Of a stretch of DNA of 15,197 bases, positions 1-5,128 are shown piece by piece. The notes under the pieces were generated by a model that ran no database searches, was not told the origin of the DNA, and saw only the letters and a list, made by a program, of their open reading frames with translations. A program made the translations under genes and the position numbers. Origin of the DNA: DATDRS01 sp035291605 (GTDB taxonomy: Bacteria; Chloroflexota; Anaerolineae; Anaerolineales; UBA6663); assembly GCA_035291605.1 (NCBI GenBank), contig DATDRS010000368.1, positions 1 to 15,197 of the forward strand. Direction: 5' to 3'. The stretch's first letter is position 1. Every line of letters begins with the position of its first letter.

Positions 1-624
1 CTCGGCCAGAAGTTCGTCTAGCTCGAGGATCGAGGTGACCTTCTGGCCCGCCTGGCTGGCCGCTTCCAGTTGGAGTGCTTGACGCCGGGCCTCCGCGTAG
101 AGCCGGGCATTCTCGATCGCCATGGCGGCCTGGCCCGCAAAGGCCATGGTGAATCGGGCGTCGTTGTCGGTGTAGAAGTCCGGCTGTGCCTTGAGCAGGA
201 GGAGTAAGCCGATTGGTCGGTCCCGGTAGACCAGGGGCGCTTGGACGCAGGCGTGCATACTTTCCAGGGCGGCCGTATCTCCGTATGGCTCGGCGGTCTG
301 CACGTCCGCAGAAACAACGGGGCGTCCTGCCTCGAGCAAGCGCCGCAGATTGGGGTGCGCTTTCAGATTGAAGTGCAGCTGTCCCACCCTTTCCGGGTCA
401 GGAAAACCCCGACTGGCGACGACGTGGAGTGTGTCACCGGCCAATAGCCAGAGGGCGCATGCGTCGCAATCAACCAGATGATCCGATTGTTCCAGGATCA
501 TCTGGAGAATCTCTTGCAAGTCGGCAGAGTGCCGCGAGGGAGGAGGAGGCGCCGTAGGCCGGACAGCCTCCACGGACAACCCATTCTCACCGGAGCCTTC
601 ACCTAAACGCTGGCGTACAATCAT
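1..624 (-). CDS. GAF-domain sensor protein, N-terminal part (runs off left edge)
   Basis: This is an open minus-strand frame with no stop before the window edge; 208 codons are visible. The start is the ATG at 622-624, because an in-frame TAG lies six codons upstream. No good Shine-Dalgarno is visible. Residues about 1-35 are a Pro/Ser-rich lead-in. Residues about 36-175 read as a GAF domain: 'CDACALWLLAGDTLHVVASRG', a central 'LLEAGRPVVSADV', then 'VQAPLVYRDRPIGLLLLL' and the closing 'AGQAAMAIENARLYAEA'. The last residues ('KVTSILELDELLAE') look like the entry to a second GAF domain. GAF domains bind small ligands or mediate dimerisation in sensor kinases, cyclases and phosphatases. The output domain lies outside the window, so kinase function is only a guess. 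It is divergent from hutU. Confidence 0.85.
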   Translation of the reverse strand, partial: MIVRQRLGEGSGENGLSVEAVRPTAPPPPSRHSADLQEILQMILEQSDHLVDCDACALWLLAGDTLHVVASRGFPDPERVGQLHFNLKAHPNLRRLLEAGRPVVSADVQTAEPYGDTAALESMHACVQAPLVYRDRPIGLLLLLKAQPDFYTDNDARFTMAFAGQAAMAIENARLYAEARRQALQLEAASQAGQKVTSILELDELLAE

Positions 625-651
625 CTTTAGGGCCGTTATCTAGATGTGCCT

Positions 652-680
652 ATTTTGGCCGAAGTTGGCCTGATTGACAA
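652..680 (-). promoter_or_regulatory. Candidate sigma70-type promoter for the GAF sensor gene
   Basis: On the minus strand, TTGTCA (675-680, 5/6 to the -35 consensus) is separated by exactly 17 bases from CAAAAT (652-657, 4/6 to the -10 consensus). This predicts a transcript start near 645, giving a leader of about 20 bases before the ATG at 624. The geometry is good, but the call rests on two hexamers only. Confidence 0.4.
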
Positions 681-720
681 GTACTGTTCGATTGCCCTGG
701 GCTGATCGCCCTCTGAGGTA

Positions 721-744
721 AAGCCGGGTATTCGGCTTTATAAT
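721..744 (+). promoter_or_regulatory. Hairpin abutting a perfect TATAAT, probable hutU promoter
   Basis: AAGCCG (721-726) and CGGCTT (733-738) form a perfect 6-bp inverted repeat with a six-base spacer. It is followed at once by TATAAT (739-744), a perfect -10 hexamer. No good -35 lies 17 bases upstream (AGGTAA), so activator dependence is possible, and the inverted repeat sits where a regulator could bind. The predicted transcript would start near 751, about 75 bases before the hutU start. A further small inverted repeat AGGAG/CTCCT (755-759, 765-769) lies in that leader. Confidence 0.4.
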
Positions 745-812
745 CATAGTTACAAGGAGTTGATCTCCTGGAAAAAGATCAGCCTGACAAAGAACAGTCC
801 GAAGAAGACAAG

Positions 813-819
813 AGAGGAG
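813..819 (+). promoter_or_regulatory. Ribosome binding site fixing the hutU start
   Basis: AGAGGAG ends six bases before the ATG at 826. It selects this start over an in-frame TTG at 760, which would add 22 Lys/Ser-rich residues not typical of urocanases. Confidence 0.7.
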
Positions 820-825
820 CTTAGC

Positions 826-2478
826 ATGCCTCGCATCGTCCGCGCCCCGCGAGGCGCGCAACTGAACTGCAAGGGCTGGCTGCAGGAGGCCGCCCTGCGG
901 ATGTTGATGAACAATCTCGACCCTGAAGTCGCCGAGCGGCCCGAAGAACTGGTCGTGTACGGGGGCCGGGGGCAGGCTGCGCGCAGTTGGGAAGCGTTTG
1001 ACGCCATCGTCGCCGCGCTGAAAGAACTGGAGGACGACGAAACCCTGCTCGTCCAGTCTGGCAAGCCGGTGGCGGTGTTCAAGACACATCCCGACGCGCC
1101 GCGCGTGCTCATCGCCAACTCGAATCTCGTCCCCCACTGGGCCACCCAAGAACACTTCGACCAACTCGCCGCCCAAGGCCTGATCATGTACGGACAGATG
1201 ACGGCCGGGAGCTGGATTTACATCGGCACGCAGGGGATTTTGCAAGGGACCTACGAAACGCTCGGCGCGCTGGCAAGACAAAAGGGATGGCCGCAGGGCC
1301 TCAAGGGCAAGTTCGTCCTGACGGCGGGCCTTGGCGGCATGGGCGGCGCGCAGCCGCTGGCCGTCACCCTGAACGAGGGCGTGGGGCTGATCGTCGAGAT
1401 TGACCCGGCCCGCGCGAAGCGCCGCCTCGAGACCGGCTACGTGGACATGGTCGTGGATACGCTCGAAGAGGCCATGACGCTCGTCGAAGAGGCGAAGGAG
1501 AAGCAAGAGCCAAAGTCCATCGGATTGATCGCCAACGCCGCCGACGTCTTCCCGGAGCTTGCCGTGCGCGGCGTCACGCCAGACGTCGTGACCGACCAGA
1601 CGCCCGCGCATGACGTGATGATGTACGTGCCGCATGGGATGTCCCTCGACGCTGCGAACAGATTGCGGCTGGACGATCCCGCCGAATACGCCCGCCGCTC
1701 CATGGCTTCGATGGCGCGGCAGGTCGAGGCGATGCTCGCCTTCCAGAAGCGCGGCGCGGAAGTCTTTGACTACGGCAACAACTTGCGCCAGCGCGCCTAC
1801 GAGGCGGGCGTGACGGACGCCTTCAATTATCCCGGCTTTGTCCCGGCCTACGTTCGCCCGCTGTTCTGCGAGGGCAAAGGCCCGTTCCGCTGGGTGGCGC
1901 TCTCAGGCGACCCGGAGGATATTTATCGCACGGACGAAGCCGTGACGGCGTTGTTCCCGGAGGACGAGCATCTGCGCCGCTGGCTGAAGATGGCCCGCGA
2001 AAAGATTCATTTTCAGGGACTGCCCGCGCGGATTTGCTGGCTCGGTTATGGGGCGCGCGCCAAAGCCGGCCTCAAGTTCAACGAGATGGTGGCGCAAGGC
2101 CTCGTCAAAGCCCCGCTGGTCATCGGGCGCGATCACCTCGACGCAGGTTCGGTCGCCAGCCCCAACCGCGAGACCGAGGGGATGCGCGACGGCACGGACG
2201 CGGTCTCCGATTGGCCGATCCTCAATGCGCTCATCAACGCGGTCGGGGGCGCGACCTGGGTCAGCTTCCACCACGGGGGCGGGGTTGGAATCGGGTTCTC
2301 ACAGCACGCCGGCCAGGTGACCGTCGCCGACGGAACGCCCGAGGCCGCTCAAAGGCTGGAGCGTGTCCTGACGACCGATCCGGGCATGGGCATCGTCCGT
2401 CACGCGGATGCGGGGTACCCAGAGGCGATTGAAGCGGCCAGACGCTGGGGCGTGCGCATCCCCATGCCGCCAGCGTAA
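826..2478 (+). CDS. hutU: Urocanate hydratase (urocanase)
   Basis: The protein of 550 residues is the usual urocanase length. The enzyme hydrates urocanate to imidazolonepropionate, the second step of histidine degradation, in the cytosol, with tightly bound NAD+ acting as an electrophile. The NAD-binding glycine motif 'TAGLGGMGGAQ' is at residues 166-176. The family signature 'FQGLPARICWLGYG' carries the conserved cysteine, here Cys404. 'KGPFRWVALSGDP' and the C-terminal 'FHHGGGVGIGFSQHAG' are also characteristic, and no key element looks broken. The ATG at 826 is chosen for its strong ribosome binding site and for family length. No hutH, hutI or hutG/F is present in the window, so the pathway partners must be elsewhere. 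Its TAA overlaps an ATG (TAATG) in the next frame, but the next gene probably starts 62 bases on. Confidence 0.96.
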   Translation: MPRIVRAPRGAQLNCKGWLQEAALRMLMNNLDPEVAERPEELVVYGGRGQAARSWEAFDAIVAALKELEDDETLLVQSGKPVAVFKTHPDAPRVLIANSNLVPHWATQEHFDQLAAQGLIMYGQMTAGSWIYIGTQGILQGTYETLGALARQKGWPQGLKGKFVLTAGLGGMGGAQPLAVTLNEGVGLIVEIDPARAKRRLETGYVDMVVDTLEEAMTLVEEAKEKQEPKSIGLIANAADVFPELAVRGVTPDVVTDQTPAHDVMMYVPHGMSLDAANRLRLDDPAEYARRSMASMARQVEAMLAFQKRGAEVFDYGNNLRQRAYEAGVTDAFNYPGFVPAYVRPLFCEGKGPFRWVALSGDPEDIYRTDEAVTALFPEDEHLRRWLKMAREKIHFQGLPARICWLGYGARAKAGLKFNEMVAQGLVKAPLVIGRDHLDAGSVASPNRETEGMRDGTDAVSDWPILNALINAVGGATWVSFHHGGGVGIGFSQHAGQVTVADGTPEAAQRLERVLTTDPGMGIVRHADAGYPEAIEAARRWGVRIPMPPA

Positions 2479-2501
2479 TGCGCCGTAGGACAAGAGGCGG
2501 C

Positions 2502-2531
2502 TTGCTCCCCGTCGGCTTGAGCGGTTATCAT
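2502..2531 (+). promoter_or_regulatory. Weak candidate promoter before the HD-GYP gene
   Basis: TATCAT (2526-2531, 5/6 to the -10 consensus) lies 18 bases after TTGCTC (2502-2507, only 3/6 to -35). It sits in the 62-base gap after hutU and about 10 bases before the next ATG, so any transcript would be nearly leaderless. Read-through from hutU is the alternative. Confidence 0.25.
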
Positions 2532-2540
2532 GGCAGAGCT

Positions 2541-3509
2541 ATGAACGCTCCTTCGCTGCGCAAGCAAATCCTCGTCGTCGAAGACAGCCCGGCGATTCTC
2601 CAATCGCTTAAGCTGACACTGGAGATGGAAAACTATCAGGTTCACATGGCCGAGAATGGGCGGGCGGGATTGGAGTTGTTGAAAAAGGTCATGCCCGACC
2701 TGATTCTCTCCGACATCAACATGCCGGTCATGAACGGGATTGAATTCTATAAGGCCCTCCGGCAAAACCCGCGCTGGACGCCGATCCCGTTTGTCTTTCT
2801 CACGGCCAACGACAGCCCGGTGGACATTCAGGCCGGGAAAGCGCTCGGCGTGGAAGACTACCTGACCAAGCCCATCGAGGGCGAAACTCTGGTCGCGATC
2901 ATCAACGCCCGTTTGTTGCGCTCCGCCGAAGTTCAGATCGCGCAGATCGGCCTGGCCTATCTCGAAACGGTCAACGTGCTGGCCAATACGATTGAGGGGC
3001 GCGACCCCTATACGCACGGTCACGTAGAGCGCGTGGCAGCCTATGCGCGGCGGATGGCGCAGGCCATGGGGTGGACGGACGAGCACCTGCGCATACTCGA
3101 ATTTGGCGCGCGGCTGCACGATATCGGCAAGATCATCGTCCCGGATCAGGTGTTGAAGAAGCCCGGGTCGTTGACGGACGAAGAATGGATATTGATGCGG
3201 CAGCACCCCGTGGAGGGCGCCAGGATCTTGCGCAGTATCAGCCACCTGCGCGGGACCCTGCCGTATATCCTGTATCATCACGAGCGCTGGGATGGAAGCG
3301 GCTACCCGAACAGAATCGGCGGCCAGGAGATTCCTGTCGAGGGCCGCTTGCTGGCGGTGGCCGATGTGTACGATGCCCTGACGACGGCGCGCCCCTACCA
3401 TCCTCCCCGCCCGCACGAGGAAGTGATGCAGTTACTGCAGCTTCACGCCGGCAAACAATTCGACCCGGCGCTGGTTCGGATCTTTGCCAGGGTGATGGAA
3501 AAGCGATAA
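2541..3509 (+). CDS. Response regulator with HD-GYP output domain (predicted c-di-GMP phosphodiesterase)
   Basis: The 322-residue cytosolic protein has two domains. Residues about 9-125 are a receiver domain: acidic pair Glu14-Asp15, phospho-acceptor Asp58 in 'LILSDINMPVMNG', 'FVFLTAND', and 'YLTKP' for the conserved lysine. Residues about 140-320 are an HD-GYP domain: 'THGHVERV', 'LHDIGK' (His193, Asp194), 'HHERWDGSGYP' (246-256, GYP at 254-256) and 'VADVYDALTTARPY'. HD-GYP enzymes hydrolyse cyclic di-GMP, and here phosphorylation by a sensor kinase would control activity. All expected metal-binding signatures appear present. No partner kinase is adjacent on this strand; the divergent GAF sensor at the left edge is a possible but unproven partner. 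The start at 2541 puts the receiver's first strand at the usual distance; an in-frame ATG at 2478 would add 21 Arg/Gly-rich residues. Neither start has a strong ribosome binding site. Confidence 0.92.
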   Translation: MNAPSLRKQILVVEDSPAILQSLKLTLEMENYQVHMAENGRAGLELLKKVMPDLILSDINMPVMNGIEFYKALRQNPRWTPIPFVFLTANDSPVDIQAGKALGVEDYLTKPIEGETLVAIINARLLRSAEVQIAQIGLAYLETVNVLANTIEGRDPYTHGHVERVAAYARRMAQAMGWTDEHLRILEFGARLHDIGKIIVPDQVLKKPGSLTDEEWILMRQHPVEGARILRSISHLRGTLPYILYHHERWDGSGYPNRIGGQEIPVEGRLLAVADVYDALTTARPYHPPRPHEEVMQLLQLHAGKQFDPALVRIFARVMEKR

Positions 3510-3535
3510 CCCGCTGCCCAGGCGTAGGCAGGTTG

Positions 3536-3578
3536 CCAGCCATCCGGCTGGTCAAGACTGGCGATCTGCCAGTACAAT
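3536..3578 (+). promoter_or_regulatory. Two back-to-back hairpins overlapping a candidate promoter for the thioredoxin-TPR gene
   Basis: CCAGCC (3536-3541) pairs with GGCTGG (3546-3551), and CTGGC (3558-3562) pairs with GCCAG (3568-3572). The second repeat ends directly against TACAAT (3573-3578, 5/6 to -10). TGGTCA (3549-3554, 4/6 to -35) lies 18 bases upstream. The predicted start near 3585 leaves about 20 bases to the ATG, which include GGAG at 3595-3598 six bases before it. The hairpins lack a T-run, so they are more likely operator-like than a terminator. Confidence 0.4.
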
Positions 3579-3604
3579 GGCGGACAGGAAACTCGGAGAC
3601 CCAC

Positions 3605-4441
3605 ATGGCCAGGACAGACTATGTCGTCGAAGTAACCGAAGCCACGTTCAGCCAGGACGTCCTCGCGCGCTCTCGCGCCGTTCCGGTCATCGTGGATTTC
3701 TGGGCGCCGTGGTGCGGCCCATGCCGGATGCTCAGTCCGATCCTGGAGAAACTGGCCGCAGAGGGGCGCGGAGCGTTCCTGCTCGCCAAAGTGAACGTAG
3801 ATGACAATCCTAACCTCTCCGCCGAGTACGGCCTCCGAGGCATTCCCATCGTCAAAGCCTTTCGGGATGAGAAGGTCGTCGCCGAGTTCGTCGGAGCGCA
3901 ACCTGAAGCGAAGGTGCGCGAATTTATCAGGAAGGTCGCGCCCTCGGAAGCCGACCGCGCACTGGAGGCGGCTGTAAGCCTGCTGGCCACCCGCCACTGG
4001 GCCGAGGCCGAAGCCGCGTTCCGCCGGGCGCTGGCCGATCAGCCCGGCGGCGACGCGGCGACCTTGGGCCTGGTCAAGGCGCTGCTGGCCCAGGGCCGCG
4101 GTTGCGAAGCCGAAGAGCTGATCGAGAATTTTCCACGCAGTGATCAGGTGGGCGCCGCAGAAAAACTGGCGGCGCTCGCGCATTTACTGTGCGCCGTGGA
4201 AAGCGCCGACGCGCCGCTGGATGAATCCAACATGGATGCCCAGTATTATCAGGCGGCGCGGTTATTGGCGCGCGCGAACTTCGAGGCCGGGATGGATGGC
4301 CTGCTGGATGTCCTGCGCCAGGACAAAAAATATCGCAAGGGCGAGCCGCGCCTGGTGATGCTTGGCATGTTTGAGCTGCTTGGCGAGGATGACCCCATCA
4401 CCCGTGCGTACCGCAGCGAGCTTGCGTCGGTGCTCTTTTAG
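3605..4441 (+). CDS. cnoX: Thioredoxin-TPR protein, YbbN/CnoX-like co-chaperone
   Basis: The protein has 278 residues, close to the usual YbbN/CnoX length. Residues about 8-110 are a thioredoxin fold with the complete redox motif 'WAPWCGPC' (Cys37, Cys40) and 'GIPIVKAF' for the cis-proline loop. Residues about 115-275 are helical repeats of the TPR type ('HWAEAEAAFRRALADQPGG', 'LVKALLAQGRGCEAEEL') ending with the 'EPRLVMLGMFELLGEDDPITRAYRSELASVLF' type of tail found in this family. In E. coli CnoX is a holdase that protects proteins from overoxidation and passes them to GroEL. The E. coli protein lacks the CGPC pair; this one has it, so it should be redox-active as well. The start is the ATG at 3605 with GGAG six bases upstream; the frame is open far upstream, but that stretch overlaps the HD-GYP gene. 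It is probably a single-gene unit, and oxidative or heat control is inference only. Confidence 0.9.
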   Translation: MARTDYVVEVTEATFSQDVLARSRAVPVIVDFWAPWCGPCRMLSPILEKLAAEGRGAFLLAKVNVDDNPNLSAEYGLRGIPIVKAFRDEKVVAEFVGAQPEAKVREFIRKVAPSEADRALEAAVSLLATRHWAEAEAAFRRALADQPGGDAATLGLVKALLAQGRGCEAEELIENFPRSDQVGAAEKLAALAHLLCAVESADAPLDESNMDAQYYQAARLLARANFEAGMDGLLDVLRQDKKYRKGEPRLVMLGMFELLGEDDPITRAYRSELASVLF

Positions 4442-4574
4442 CTGGCCCTGTATTGTCCGATCTGGCAACCCCTCCTGGCAGATAGCCAACCGCAGGCTGG
4501 TGTATTGCTTCTGCGGCCCCTTGTTTTACTGGTTCGCTTCTTGCACTTCTGCTAAGCAAGTACATAATGGGCAT

Positions 4575-4603
4575 AAAAGTGGTGACATTTGTCACTTTTT
4601 TTT
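4575..4603 (+). terminator. Probable intrinsic terminator or attenuator, hairpin plus eight Ts
   Basis: GTGACA (4582-4587) and TGTCAC (4590-4595) are perfect inverted arms around TT. A competing longer pairing joins AAAAGTG (4575-4581) with CACTTTT (4593-4599). Eight consecutive Ts follow (4596-4603). It could end the cnoX transcript about 150 bases after the stop, or attenuate transcription into the small gene. The GTGACA/TGTCAC arms also resemble a dimeric-regulator operator. Confidence 0.5.
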
Positions 4604-4633
4604 GATGACATATGGTCGTATCATCCGCCAAAT

Positions 4634-4647
4634 AGTACTCCAGTACT
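4634..4647 (+). repeat. Doubled palindrome AGTACT-CC-AGTACT
   Basis: Two copies of the self-complementary hexamer AGTACT are separated by CC, so the 14 bases are almost their own reverse complement. It lies about 115 bases before the small gene's start, in a plausible promoter zone, and could be an operator. No regulator is identified. Confidence 0.4.
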
Positions 4648-4761
4648 AACCGTTTTCTAACTTGCTCAGTAAGGAATGACCAGACCAGTTCTACCGATCA
4701 CATTAGCAGTCCATAACTAAGCTAATCCTCAATCCAATAATTTCAGAAAAGGAGCATTGAC

Positions 4762-4917
4762 ATGTCCACGAACGATTCACGCAACAAGAACGAAGGTCAC
4801 GACGGCTTCATCTGGAGCCAGTACCTCCCCTTCGCCGCCGGGGTGGCCCTCGCCCTGGCGCTGGCCGTGGCCCGCTTCGTCCCTGCCCTGGCCGGCGTCA
4901 TCGAATGGCAAAAATAA
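4762..4917 (+). CDS. 51-residue single-span membrane protein of unknown function
   Basis: I do not recognise the family. The start ATG is preceded by a near-perfect AGGAG seven bases upstream, one of the best ribosome binding sites in the window, and the stop is TAA (4915-4917). Residues 1-15 are hydrophilic and rich in Asn, Asp, Lys and Ser. Residues about 16-47 are hydrophobic, starting 'FIWSQYLPFAAG', running through an Ala/Leu/Val alternation, interrupted by Arg38, then 'FVPALAGVIEWQK'. This predicts one inner-membrane helix, or one helix plus an amphipathic tail. It has its own leader and is followed by a structured stretch and a strong terminator, so it looks like a separately transcribed unit. 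Possible roles include a subunit or regulator of a membrane complex, or a type I toxin-like peptide. No evidence here distinguishes them. Confidence 0.7.
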   Translation: MSTNDSRNKNEGHDGFIWSQYLPFAAGVALALALAVARFVPALAGVIEWQK

Positions 4918-5022
4918 CTGAGGCAGTCTGACCCTCAGAGGTGGAATCCAGAGCCAGAGCAGCACTTGCACCTCCGTTGGGCTACGGCAATCACACCTGA
5001 AGCCAGGTGTTTGGATTCCCAC
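4918..5022 (+). ncRNA. Structured 3' UTR or small RNA candidate after the 51-residue gene
   Basis: Several pairings fill this short stretch. CTGAGG (4918-4923) pairs with CCTCAG (4933-4938). GTGGAATCCA (4941-4950) pairs with TGGATTCCCAC (5012-5022), ten base pairs with one bulged C. Inside it, ACACCTG (4993-4999) and CAGGTGT (5004-5010) form a 7-bp hairpin with an AAGC loop, and CCGT/ACGG (4974-4977, 4984-4987) a smaller one. A strong terminator follows at 5051-5081. No known RNA family was recognised. A palindromic intergenic repeat or MITE-like element is an alternative. Confidence 0.4.
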
Positions 5023-5050
5023 GCTCGCTCAAAGGCCAGAACTGCTCTCA

Positions 5051-5081
5051 AAAACGCGGCTACAAACTTGCCGCGTTTTTT
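5051..5081 (+). terminator. Strong intrinsic terminator
   Basis: AAAACGCGGC (5051-5060) pairs perfectly with GCCGCGTTTT (5070-5079) around a nine-base loop, and six Ts run from 5076 to 5081. It closes the transcript of the 51-residue gene and the structured stretch, and insulates the large gene that follows. Confidence 0.9.
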
Positions 5082-5097
5082 GTTGCTAAGCCAGATG

Positions 5098-5106
5098 TGA
5101 TATATT
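5098..5106 (+). promoter_or_regulatory. Candidate extended -10 promoter for the large cyclase/STAND gene
   Basis: TGA followed by TATATT (5101-5106, 5/6 to -10) is an extended -10 element 17 bases after the terminator. No good -35 is visible, as expected for this promoter type. The predicted start near 5113 leaves about 16 bases, containing GGAAG (5119-5123) five bases before the ATG at 5129. Confidence 0.45.
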
Positions 5107-5128
5107 TGACTCCCGACCGGAAGTCTAC

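Larger units (their letters stand above)
4442..4761 (+). other. AT-rich 320-base leader with several hairpins; no gene seen
   Basis: No convincing coding frame or RNA family was recognised. Structure seen: CCGCAG (4490-4495) pairs with CTGCGG (4511-4516); a terminator-like hairpin with eight Ts at 4575-4603; GATGA/TCATC arms (4604-4608, 4621-4625); and a doubled AGTACT at 4634-4647. The stretch is clearly more AT-rich than the genes around it and ends in a strong ribosome binding site (AGGAG, 4750-4754) for the 51-residue protein. It probably contains the 3' end of the cnoX transcript and the promoter and leader of the small gene. No confident -35/-10 pair was found. Confidence 0.5.

Noticed and set aside
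640..1635. Long minus-strand open frame of 331 codons opposite hutU
   Set aside because: It is a shadow of GC-rich hutU codons; hutU is complete with all family motifs, and the minus product shows no recognisable domain.
3071..3604. Upstream extension of the thioredoxin-TPR frame to give 456 residues
   Set aside because: The extra 178 residues overlap the HD-GYP gene and have no domain; the ATG at 3605 has a good ribosome binding site and gives family length.
4604..4625. GATGA/TCATC inverted arms just after the eight-T run
   Set aside because: The arms are only five bases with a 12-base spacer, within chance expectation; noted in the leader description only.
4941..5022. Considered as a tRNA because of its terminal stem and length of about 82 bases
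   Set aside because: No D-loop, anticodon arm, T-loop consensus or CCA end can be fitted; the closing stem is too long.
4777..5022. Minus-strand 81-codon frame opposite the small membrane gene
   Set aside because: No ribosome binding site, and its content mirrors the small gene and the structured stretch; the plus frame has a much better start context.
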